NCBI GenBank assembly: GCA_937935205.1
Contig: CALGXU010000196.1
Coordinates: forward strand, 1-18,785
Direction: 5' to 3'
From: an uncultured Rothia sp.
Lineage (GTDB): Bacteria; Actinomycetota; Actinomycetes; Actinomycetales; Micrococcaceae
DNA: 18,785 nucleotides
Shown here: positions 1 to 7,637 of the stretch, piece after piece
Position numbering within the stretch: position 1 is the first letter of the stretch
Layout: each line of letters begins with the position of its first letter
Translations under genes and position numbers: made by a program
Notes under the pieces: model-generated
What the model saw: the letters and a program-made list of their open reading frames with translations, nothing else
Database searches by the model: none
What the model was told of the DNA's origin: nothing

Positions 1-2672
1 ACGGTGAGCACTACCGCGGCCGCCGCTTCTCCCCGGCGGCGCTGGAGCGTCTGCGTGCTTTTGCTGAGCAGATGCGCGTGCTGCGTGCCGGTTTGAGCGA
101 GGATTTGGGCACGCTGCTGTACGAGATTGAGCGGACCATGCTGCTGGACATTGAGCTGGCGGTCCGCCCGGGTACCGACCCGCTGGGTTCACGCGCGAAC
201 CTGGACGCTTTCCACGAGGTTGCCGCCGCCTACGGCATGTCCGCGCCGCGTATTAACGCGATGATTTACGCCGGTTCTGACGGCGTGAGCGCGGAGGAGG
301 GCGACCCAGGTGCGCGCCGCTTCCTGCTGTCTTCGGGTGGCGTGAGCTACGTGATGGGCTTCCTCGCCTGGCTTGAGCGTGCTGATGACGAGGAGAAGGG
401 CCTGGCGTTGGGTGCTGTGGAGCCTGACCCGAACGCGGTGCAGCTGATGACCATGCACGCGGCGAAGGGCCTGGAGTGGGATCATGTGCTTCTGCCGGGT
501 CTGTGCGGTAGTGCGACCGGTGGGCAGACCCCGAACCTGTGGCAGGTGTCGGCTAATACGGCTCTGCCCTGGCCGCTGCGTGGCGACCGCGAGTACCTTC
601 CCTCGATCCTTGAGACCCCGGAGGAGATTACCGCCTTCGAGAAGGCGAAGGACCTGGAAGACTATCTGGCCGAGCATAAGGATGATGCCGCCGAGCATGC
701 CGGCATGGAGGACCGCCGCCTCATGTACGTGGCGATGACCCGTGCCCGTAACCTGCTGGCGTTGAGTGCCTACCGCTGGAAGAGCTCCGCTTCGCTACCT
801 CTGCCGGTGCAGCCCTTCTGGGAGGAGCTGATGGAGATGCTTTTCAAGTCCCTCTTCGGCCCGAATACGCCCACGGTAGATGCGCCCTCTGTGCGTTTCG
901 AAGAGACGATGGATACGCCCTGGGCGGCGCCGCAGCTGGTGGGCATGGGCCTGTCATACACGATGCCGAACCCCGCCGATAAGCGCAAGAAGGTGCACCT
1001 GAACCATGTGCGCCGCTGGGTTGAGCAGCTGGCTGAGTCGAAGTACCGCCTGGCCGAGCCGGTGACCCTGGTACACGGCACGGTCGTGGACCCCTCGAAC
1101 CTGCCTCCCGCACCCGATGAGGCGGCGCTACTGGAGGACCTCGAACTCTACGCAGATGCCGATGAGCTGACCCCCGAGCAGGCGGAGGCGCGCGCAAACG
1201 CCCGGGCAACCTACGCCGAGCAGGTGCAACGCTACGCCTGGGCACTGGTTGAGGCGATGGCTCCCGCCCTCGCGCAGGATTGGCAGCTGGCGGCTCCTTC
1301 CGTACGGGCACGCACGGTGGCGGAGAACTGCACCCGCCTGAACCTGCCGGTGCCCGAATGGATTATCGAAGCCACCGAGCGGGAGAAATGGCGTGAGACG
1401 CAACTGCCTGCGCCCGGTTTCTCGCCCACGGTGGCGGCGGCACTGCCGATTGAGGTGCGCGGCCAGTTCGCCCAGAAGAACTACGAGGACCGGAACCCGA
1501 ACCTGGGCGCGGTGCTGACCGCTATGTGGCCTTTTGACCCGCTGGAGCGCCCCGTGATTTGGCGTTGGGCTTCTGACGATGCCCTCAACCGGGGCACGGA
1601 GGCGGTGCTTCGCCGCGGCCAGCATGAGCAGCTGGAACGTGAGATTGCGATTAACTCCTCGAGCCGTCGCGAGGCGGTGGAGCGTGCCGCCCTGGCGGTG
1701 GAGCTTGCTGTCGGTGCGGGTGACGAGAGTGCCGCGTATGAGGGCGCCGAGCCTGAGGTAGCGGGGGAGCGCGTAAGCCACCCTGCGCCCGCCGCATCTG
1801 CAGTACATGGCGAGTCTGCCATTCCCGAGTCTCTGCGCCAGCAGGCGATGGACTGGGAACGCGAAGCCGATCTGCTACTGCTCATGATGGGGCAGACCGA
1901 CCCGGTACCCAGCAACCAGCTGCCGGGGCACCTGTCCGCATCCACGTTCATCCGCCTGAGCGAGGACCCGCAGGGCACGGTGCATCAGCTGATGCGCCCG
2001 GTGCCTCAGCGCCCCTCGCGCGCGGCAACGATTGGTACGGCGGTGCACGCGCTAATTGAGGAGCACTTCGGGGTGGCGCCAAGCGCCGACCCGCTGGAGG
2101 TACCCGACGCGGAGGACACGGTGGGCGCTGACCTGCCTGGTTCCGCCGCCGCCTCCACTGCGCTCGCTGATTCTGCAAATCTCGCTGACCAGCAGGAACA
2201 GGACGAGTTCACCTTCGAGGATGATTTCGAGGAGTCCGAGAGCGAACTGGAAGCCTCCGTTCAGCGCCTCTGGGAGCGCTTCGCCACCAGCGAGTGGGGT
2301 AGTGACGAGTGGAAGGACCGCATCTGGGCGGTCGAGTACCCGGTCGAAACCCACATCGAGGGCGTAAGCCTGCGCGGTCGTATCGACGCGGTGTTCCGCA
2401 CCGAGGACGAGGACGGCGAACGCTGGGTCTTGGTGGATTGGAAGAGCGGTTCCCGCCCGAAGATGGCAACCATGCAGTCTCGACGCTTCCAGCTGGGCCT
2501 GTACCGCATCGCGTTCTCCCGCATTATGGGCGTGGACCCGGAGCGCATCAGCACCGTGTTCGTGTATCTGGGCGGCAAGGGCGTTGCGGAGGTGTGGGAT
2601 CACCAGATCCGCGGCGGCCTGCCCACGGAGGCGCAGCTGGCGAAGGTGATTCGTGAGGCGCGCAACGGCTAA
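1..2672 (+). CDS. adnB: RecB/UvrD-family ATP-dependent helicase-nuclease, probable AdnB subunit (5' end outside window)
   Basis: The reading frame is open from the first codon of the window (position 3), so the ATG at 72 is internal and the gene is 5'-truncated; about 889 residues are visible. The N-terminal Walker A part of the motor is missing. Seen: helicase motif V (TMHAAKGLEW, about 448-480), motif VI (DRRLMYVAMTRAR, about 710-750), and a C-terminal RecB-like nuclease with the His of GTAVHALIEEHF (about 2035-2070), the Asp of GRIDAVF (about 2375-2400), DWKSG (2436-2450) and a QLGLY motif. I see no cysteine quartet for an Fe-S cluster. In this family the protein unwinds and resects DNA ends during double-strand-break repair. 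AdnB rather than AdnA is inferred from position: it is the last gene before the uvrD2 block, as in Mycobacterium. Tail residues such as the acidic EFTFEDDFEESESELE form a linker inside the nuclease region. Confidence 0.85.
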   Translation, partial: GEHYRGRRFSPAALERLRAFAEQMRVLRAGLSEDLGTLLYEIERTMLLDIELAVRPGTDPLGSRANLDAFHEVAAAYGMSAPRINAMIYAGSDGVSAEEGDPGARRFLLSSGGVSYVMGFLAWLERADDEEKGLALGAVEPDPNAVQLMTMHAAKGLEWDHVLLPGLCGSATGGQTPNLWQVSANTALPWPLRGDREYLPSILETPEEITAFEKAKDLEDYLAEHKDDAAEHAGMEDRRLMYVAMTRARNLLALSAYRWKSSASLPLPVQPFWEELMEMLFKSLFGPNTPTVDAPSVRFEETMDTPWAAPQLVGMGLSYTMPNPADKRKKVHLNHVRRWVEQLAESKYRLAEPVTLVHGTVVDPSNLPPAPDEAALLEDLELYADADELTPEQAEARANARATYAEQVQRYAWALVEAMAPALAQDWQLAAPSVRARTVAENCTRLNLPVPEWIIEATEREKWRETQLPAPGFSPTVAAALPIEVRGQFAQKNYEDRNPNLGAVLTAMWPFDPLERPVIWRWASDDALNRGTEAVLRRGQHEQLEREIAINSSSRREAVERAALAVELAVGAGDESAAYEGAEPEVAGERVSHPAPAASAVHGESAIPESLRQQAMDWEREADLLLLMMGQTDPVPSNQLPGHLSASTFIRLSEDPQGTVHQLMRPVPQRPSRAATIGTAVHALIEEHFGVAPSADPLEVPDAEDTVGADLPGSAAASTALADSANLADQQEQDEFTFEDDFEESESELEASVQRLWERFATSEWGSDEWKDRIWAVEYPVETHIEGVSLRGRIDAVFRTEDEDGERWVLVDWKSGSRPKMATMQSRRFQLGLYRIAFSRIMGVDPERISTVFVYLGGKGVAEVWDHQIRGGLPTEAQLAKVIREARNG

Positions 2673-2720
2673 GCGGCGGAGACATGCGCTCGCGCGTTAG
2701 CTTGAGCCAATAACCGAATA

Positions 2721-2768
2721 CAGAAAAGCAGCTCACGGAGGCATTGCGCCTCGTGAGCTGCTTCTCTG
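2721..2768 (+). terminator. Strong hairpin after the helicase-nuclease gene
   Basis: Arms 2721-2742 and 2748-2768 pair over about 21 bp with one mismatch and one bulged G, around a 5-nt loop. It lies 49 bp after the stop codon. No clean T-run follows, so termination efficiency is uncertain. Confidence 0.6.
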
Positions 2769-3604
2769 TGTGGACTTCTGCGGTTAATGGCAGAGAACGC
2801 CTCTTCACCCCACTGCATTAGGGTGATGAGGCGTCCTCAGCCGCTGAAGAACTATAGAGGTACTTCGTGCCCTCGCACGCTCCGGGAAAGAATCGCGCCG
2901 AACGACTGCCGCTCTCACGGCCTCACTCGCGCCGCCGGCGCCCCGTGGGGTTTGCGTGCGTCTTTACTCTCAAACACAACCTCGAAAGTAGCTCTATAGA
3001 TTTCTGCCATCGGTGATTGGTTGCGCGGTGCATGAATCCGGCTCGGGTCTGACATGACCGGTCAGGGTCCCGTCCAATCTGTCTCCCCACTTTATCGCTG
3101 CCACGATATCAGCGCTGGTCAGTGCGCTATGGGGAGTGTGTCCGCTGGTTTTCTCGCGGCACAGCAAAAGTATTCCAGGAGTTTTTGAAAAAATCTACAG
3201 GGTAAGTTTTTACCCTAAAATGCACTATTTTGAGCATGGTTCAAGGTGAAGTTGAGGCTCTGTGGACTCTCAAAATCAAAAGTTGGTTTTTGTGGGTTTG
3301 GGGTGTGTTTGCGCCCTGGAAATATTGTGAATGGCACCTTTAGCGCACCTTCAAGTCTCAGCCTTAATCTGAGTCATTCATGCACAAAAATGCAAAACTG
3401 GTGCTCAAAAGGTGAGGGGAAACACTTAAAGAAATTTTGATAAAAAGCCCGCTAAAGCCCCTCCACTAGCCCTTATAGGCATCATCCCGTCGGTTTGACA
3501 GGCGCTTAGGGCAACTGGTTTCACCGGGCACAGGCACGAGGATGTAAAACCCAATAGATACAGCTCAGCCCCGCAGCGCAGTACTGCGGGGCTGAACCAA
3601 AAAC
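2769..3604. other. Gene-free, structured intergenic region
   Basis: No convincing gene is present between the two convergent neighbours; short frames at 2787-2999 and 3246-3440 have no recognisable motif and no good ribosome binding site. Seen instead: a 14-bp hairpin with one mismatch (2797-2810/2821-2834); an imperfect inverted repeat bounding about 148 bp (ctatagag 2852-2859 with ctctatag 2992-2999, extendable to about 16 bp); a nested hairpin (ctcccca 3083-3089 with tggggag 3130-3136, enclosing agcgc/gcgct); a perfect 7-bp hairpin (3199-3205/3210-3216); and an AT-rich stretch of about 260 bp (3180-3445). Confidence 0.55.
3565..3595 (-). terminator. Hairpin terminator for the phosphotransferase gene
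   Basis: A perfect 12-bp GC-rich stem (3565-3576 with 3584-3595) and a 7-nt loop sit 35 bp beyond the stop codon of the minus-strand gene. The downstream side on the minus strand is only moderately T-rich (a tttt stretch about 14 nt further on). Confidence 0.6.
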
Positions 3605-3630
3605 CTATGAGGCAGGTAGAAACCTACCAA

Positions 3631-4632
3631 CTACTCGGCGGGGCCGACCAGCGGGCCGACCTCCTCCTGACCGAGCAGCTCGCCGGAGGCGCGCAGGTCG
3701 TCCTGGATGTCCAGGAGCATGGACACCGCGTGGGTTGCGCCGTCGCGGTCGCCAACCTCCACGGTGTGGGTGAGCCACTGGGCGATCGCGAACTCTGCGT
3801 AGAAGTTCGCGCGCTGCGCCAGGTAGGCGTCGGGCAGCTGAGGCATCTGCTGGCGGTACACCTCGATTGCCTCGTCGGTGAAGTCGATGTCCTGGCAGGA
3901 ATACAGCCACGCGAAGTCCTGCGCGGGGTCGCCCACGTGCACCTCGGACCAGCCGGTGACCTCTACGATGCGCGCGGCCGAGGGCGTGACGTGCAGTACG
4001 AGGTTCTCCGCGCCCATGTCACCGTGGACCACGCGCGGGCGGAACTGCCACATGGGGCCGGGGGAGAGCACGGTACGCCAGTGCGCGAGCAGGTCGGCGG
4101 GCACCTTGCCGGTTGCGGCGGCACGCTCGAGCTCGGCGTTCTTGCGCAGGCGAATCTGCTCCGAAGAGTAGGAGGGCAAATCGGCTTCGTAAATAATGTC
4201 TTCGGGCATCACGTGCAGGGTCGCAATGTCCTTGGCGATGATGGACGCCAGGGAGGGGCGGTTCGCCGCAACTTCGCGGCGGCTCAGCTCGGCGAGCTGG
4301 TCCACGTCGTAGATGGTGCCGGGGATGTGCGTGTACACGAACACGTTGCCACCCGCGTAGGGTACTGTGCCGGCGACGGTGGGTACGGCGAAGGGCAGTC
4401 GAGCGCGCAGACCGGGGCTGAACGACTGCAGGATGAGGTGTTCAGCTTCCAGGCGCATGCTGGCGTCGGGGCGGCGCGGGGCGCGCACTCGCCAGCGGCG
4501 ACCGGTGGAGTCGGCGATGATTGCCGAGTCGAAGTCGTCGCTGTCTTCGCGGACCGGTTCGGCGCCGACGGGGTAAATCCCGGGCACTCCGGCGGAGACA
4601 ATGGCTGCTAGCTGAAGGGGAGATAAAGTCAC
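3631..4632 (-). CDS. Aminoglycoside-phosphotransferase-like (APH) family protein with altered metal-binding motif
   Basis: 333 residues, starting at a GTG (4632-4630). The fold is recognised from the catalytic-loop motif VVHGDMGAEN (H203, D205, N210) and from the downstream VGDPAQDFAWL segment (D235) typical of APH/choline kinase proteins. The family transfers phosphate from ATP to small molecules or other substrates; the substrate here cannot be told. Oddity: the usual Asp of the second metal motif (IDW-type, equivalent to DFG) is replaced, the sequence being EVTGWSE with Gly227 at that place. The protein may therefore have weak or unusual kinase activity, or a non-catalytic role. No Shine-Dalgarno precedes the GTG; TAACCT ends 6 nt upstream of it, so a leaderless transcript is possible. 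It lies divergent to uvrD2, in the conserved repair-gene neighbourhood. Confidence 0.82.
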   Translation of the reverse strand: MTLSPLQLAAIVSAGVPGIYPVGAEPVREDSDDFDSAIIADSTGRRWRVRAPRRPDASMRLEAEHLILQSFSPGLRARLPFAVPTVAGTVPYAGGNVFVYTHIPGTIYDVDQLAELSRREVAANRPSLASIIAKDIATLHVMPEDIIYEADLPSYSSEQIRLRKNAELERAAATGKVPADLLAHWRTVLSPGPMWQFRPRVVHGDMGAENLVLHVTPSAARIVEVTGWSEVHVGDPAQDFAWLYSCQDIDFTDEAIEVYRQQMPQLPDAYLAQRANFYAEFAIAQWLTHTVEVGDRDGATHAVSMLLDIQDDLRASGELLGQEEVGPLVGPAE

Positions 4633-4959
4633 GGGTTAAGGTTACCAAACCAATGTGTGCCGTTTAGTAGTTTTTGGGATCTTTATGCCAAGTGGTGAAG
4701 ATACTTGTGGACAAGGCTAAATGTGCTCGCTTGCGCAGCCCGTTGAGCTTCTACTTACCCACTCCAAAAGAGGCTGGTTCCTCACGCCCTGAATGAAAGC
4801 AACAGCTAAGAAGCCGCGGCGGGGCTGGAGAATGCAGTCTGGGAGAATACAATGGAAGACCGGCTATCACCGCCTCGCGCACCCGCATACACACATGCCC
4901 GTATGCCCGCGCGAGCGCATGCCGCCTGCCCGTACCGCCCGCCTTACTGATGGAGCATT
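4633..4959. promoter_or_regulatory. Divergent intergenic region between the phosphotransferase gene and uvrD2
   Basis: No gene seen. It should hold promoters for both divergent genes. A TACAAT hexamer at 4848-4853 could be the -10 of the helicase gene, but no good -35 is found at the right distance. A single TGTGGACAA at 4706-4714 matches (reverse complement TTGTCCACA) the high-GC actinobacterial DnaA-box consensus. A GGAG at 4952-4955 is the ribosome binding site for the ATG at 4960. Confidence 0.4.
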
Positions 4960-6879
4960 ATGACCGCCACACCTCAGCAGCCTCAGCATATGATCTCCGC
5001 AGACGATATTCTTGCCGGGCTTGACCCGGATCAGCGTGCGGTCGCCACCGAACTGGACGGCCCCATGCGCGTGCTGGCGGGTGCCGGTACCGGTAAGACC
5101 CGCGCGATTACGCACCGCATCGCCTACGGTATTGCGATTGGCCGCTACCAGGGCCCGCGCGTGCTCGCCCTGACCTTTACCCTGCGCGCGGCGGAGGAGA
5201 TGCGTACCCGACTGCACCAGCTGGGTGCGCACGGCGTGCAGGCGCGTACTTTCCACTCGGCGGCGCTGCGTCAGCTGGTGTATTTCTGGCCGCAGGTGGT
5301 GGGCGGTACGTTCCCGTCCATTGTGCAGAATAAGGCGACGCTCATTACGGAGGCGGCGAACCGTCTGCGCATCAGCACGGACCGTTCCCTGCTACGTGAT
5401 TTGGCGTCGCTGATTGAGTGGGCGAAGGTTCAGCTGCTCACCCCGGACACCATCATGCAGCGTCTGAGCGAGAAGCAGCTGCCCTCGGCGATTACCCCGC
5501 AGAATATGCAGCGCATCTTCCAGGCGTACGAGGATTTGAAGGATGAGCGTAACCTCATCGACTTTGAGGATGTGCTGCTGCTGACCATCGCCATGCTGGA
5601 GGAGGACGAGAAGCTCGCCGCGACCGTCCGCAATCAGTACCGTCATTTTGTGGTGGACGAGTACCAGGACGTCTCCCCGCTGCAGCAGCGTCTGCTGGAT
5701 GTGTGGCTGGGCGGCCGCGACGATATTTGTGTGGTGGGTGACGCCTCCCAGACGATTTACTCTTTTACCGGTGCGACCAGCCGTTACCTGCTGGATTTTC
5801 CGCGCCGGTACCGTGGCGCGCACACGGTGAAGCTGACCCGCGACTACCGCTCCCATTCGCAGGTGGTGGAGTTGGCGAACCGCCTGTTGGCGGCGCGTCG
5901 CCCGCATCCGGATTCGAGCCCTCATTCGTGGGCGCCGCCGCTGGAGCTGATGTCTCAGCGCGGCCCCGGCGTGGATGTGGAGTGGTTCGGCTACGCGGAT
6001 GATGAGCAGGAGGCCGCTGGCATTGCCGAGGATATCCGCGACCTGATTGAGAAGGATGGCGTGCCGCCTTCGGAGATCGCGGTGCTGTTCCGCACGAACG
6101 CGCAGTCGGCGGCGATTGAGTCTGCGCTGGCTGCCGCCCACATTCCGTACCAGCTGCGTGGCGCGGAGCGTTTCTTTGAGCGCCCCGAGGTCAAGCAGGC
6201 GATGCTGGCCCTGCGCGGTTCGGCGAAGTCCACGGACGGCACCGAGGACGTCACCCGCTACACCCGTGACGTGCTCGGCGGCCTGGGTTTTAAGGAGGAA
6301 GGCCCGCTCACTGGCGGTGCCGCCCGCCAGAAGTGGGAGTCCCTCGCCGCCCTGGTGCACATGGTGGACATGATGGCGCTGAACCGCCAAGAGCAGCTCA
6401 AGGAGCACCGCGCGAACCCGCGCCCAGGCGTGCCCGAGCCGCTCCCTTTGACCATGCACGAGGTCGTGGCTACCCTGAACCACCGCAGCGAATTCAATGA
6501 CGCACCGCAGGTCAACGGCGTAACCCTCGCCTCCCTGCACGCGGCTAAGGGTCTGGAGTGGGACGCCGTGTTCCTGTGCGGCCTGAACGAGGGCCTCATG
6601 CCGATTACTTTCGCGACCACCCCGGACGAGGTAGATGAGGAGCGCCGCCTGCTGTACGTGGGCATTACGCGCGCCCGCAAGTACCTGTGGCTGACCTGGA
6701 CGATGACCCGCACCGTGGGCGGCCGCGGTCAGCGGAAGCGTTCGCGTTTCCTGGACGATATTGATCCGGCGAAGCGCCGCCGCAGGGCTGAGAGCGCCGG
6801 CTCGTCGTATAGCCAGGCCCGCTCAACACAGGCTCGCCGTTCGTCGAAGGGAAGAGGAGACTATGGCTCAGCGTTTTAA
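4960..6879 (+). CDS. uvrD2: UvrD2-like superfamily 1 (3'-5') DNA helicase, HRDC-less
   Basis: 639 residues with a complete set of UvrD/Rep motifs: Walker A GAGTGKT (residues 41-47), TFTLRAAEEM (motif Ia), DEYQD (233-237), GDASQTIYSFTGA (motif III), LTRDYRSH (motif IV), LHAAKGLEW (526-534, motif V) and ERRLLYVGITRAR (561-573, motif VI). It should be an ATP-driven DNA helicase or translocase in repair. Position in the adnB-uvrD2-DUF2342-UPF0182 block supports UvrD2 rather than PcrA/UvrD1. Mycobacterial UvrD2 is about 700 residues with a C-terminal HRDC domain and a tetracysteine segment; here the protein ends with a short basic, Ser-rich tail (about 580-639) and neither is visible. GGAG at 4952-4955 precedes the ATG by 4 nt. 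The last 17 bp overlap the next gene, indicating co-transcription. Confidence 0.88.
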   Translation: MTATPQQPQHMISADDILAGLDPDQRAVATELDGPMRVLAGAGTGKTRAITHRIAYGIAIGRYQGPRVLALTFTLRAAEEMRTRLHQLGAHGVQARTFHSAALRQLVYFWPQVVGGTFPSIVQNKATLITEAANRLRISTDRSLLRDLASLIEWAKVQLLTPDTIMQRLSEKQLPSAITPQNMQRIFQAYEDLKDERNLIDFEDVLLLTIAMLEEDEKLAATVRNQYRHFVVDEYQDVSPLQQRLLDVWLGGRDDICVVGDASQTIYSFTGATSRYLLDFPRRYRGAHTVKLTRDYRSHSQVVELANRLLAARRPHPDSSPHSWAPPLELMSQRGPGVDVEWFGYADDEQEAAGIAEDIRDLIEKDGVPPSEIAVLFRTNAQSAAIESALAAAHIPYQLRGAERFFERPEVKQAMLALRGSAKSTDGTEDVTRYTRDVLGGLGFKEEGPLTGGAARQKWESLAALVHMVDMMALNRQEQLKEHRANPRPGVPEPLPLTMHEVVATLNHRSEFNDAPQVNGVTLASLHAAKGLEWDAVFLCGLNEGLMPITFATTPDEVDEERRLLYVGITRARKYLWLTWTMTRTVGGRGQRKRSRFLDDIDPAKRRRRAESAGSSYSQARSTQARRSSKGRGDYGSAF

Positions 6880-7486
6880 ACGTGAAATCCTGCCCGCCAC
6901 CGAGGACCGCCCGCAGATCGAGCTGGTCCGCTCGGCGCGCCGCACCCGCACCATCAGCATGCAGCGCGACGGCGAGGATGCGTACGGCAACCCCGCCTAC
7001 CGCCTGCTCATTCCCGCCGCGAGCACGAGCGAAGAAATTGACGAGCATATTGCCCGCCTGCTGCCGCGCATTCAGCGTCGTGCCGCGCGCCGTGAACGCG
7101 CCACGCAGCTGACGGTCACGGACGAGTACCTGCGCTCCCGCGCCCTGCACCTGGCGCAGAAGCACCTGCCGGAGCTGGTCGCCTCGGGCAGGCTGGAGAA
7201 GCTGTCGATTCGTTGGGTGAGCAACCAGCGTCAGCGCTGGGGTTCGGCAACCTACGCGAACACGCAGATCCGCATCTCCTCGGAGCTGCAGGGCGTACCC
7301 GAGTATGTGCTGGATTCGGTGATTCACCACGAGCTCTGCCACCTCATCCAGCCGAATCATTCGGCGGCATTCCGTACCCTGGAGGCGCGCTACCCGCAGC
7401 TGCTGCGGGCACAGGCCTACCTGGAGGGGTACGCGCTGGGGCGCTCGCGGGCTGAGGGTGAGCGCGGCGAAAACAACGCTGACTAA
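6863..7486 (+). CDS. YgjP-like (DUF45) zinc-dependent metallohydrolase
   Basis: 207 residues from the ATG at 6863. That start is chosen because a strong GAGGAGA (6854-6860) lies just upstream; the longer frame from 6761 only adds a shadow of the uvrD2 tail. The central segment has RWGSAT (the RWGS-type motif of this family) and the zinc site HHELCH (residues 155-160; H156, E157, H160), followed by PNHSAAF, whose H166 is the likely third ligand. These are the hallmarks of YgjP/DUF45 (M48-like) hydrolases. The physiological substrate is not known from the sequence. It overlaps uvrD2 by 17 bp in another frame and is probably translated by coupling. Its transcript ends at the bidirectional hairpin at 7537-7580. 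Confidence 0.85.
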   Translation: MAQRFKREILPATEDRPQIELVRSARRTRTISMQRDGEDAYGNPAYRLLIPAASTSEEIDEHIARLLPRIQRRAARRERATQLTVTDEYLRSRALHLAQKHLPELVASGRLEKLSIRWVSNQRQRWGSATYANTQIRISSELQGVPEYVLDSVIHHELCHLIQPNHSAAFRTLEARYPQLLRAQAYLEGYALGRSRAEGERGENNAD

Positions 7487-7536
7487 AGCATCGCTGAAAA
7501 CCTATCAACCAACCAAAACACTCCAACCAAAAACAC

Positions 7537-7580
7537 TTGAGCGGGGGTGACTTGTACATTCACAAGCCACCCCCGCTCAA
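7537..7580. terminator. Bidirectional terminator between convergent genes
   Basis: A 19-bp stem with one mismatch (7537-7555 with 7562-7580) and a 6-nt loop. On the minus strand it is followed by gtgttttt, a good T-run for the DUF2342 gene; on the plus strand it ends the uvrD2-YgjP transcript without a clear T-run. Confidence 0.75.
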
Positions 7581-7637
7581 ATATCAGCTATTTACTGGTG
7601 TCAGCTATTTACTTTCGCCGCTTTACTTTGCTCAGCT

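Noticed and set aside
2787..2999. 70-residue plus-strand frame
   Set aside because: It runs through a hairpin and ends in the inverted repeat; no ribosome binding site and no recognisable domain.
2852..2999. SRP RNA, tmRNA or other known structured RNA
   Set aside because: I could not find the conserved core sequences of these RNAs on either strand.
3246..3440. 64-residue frame in the AT-rich island
   Set aside because: Composition is unlike a real gene here and there is no Shine-Dalgarno or motif.
3607..4611. 334-residue plus-strand frame opposite the phosphotransferase
   Set aside because: Antisense shadow with Val/Gly/His-rich composition; the APH motifs are on the minus strand.
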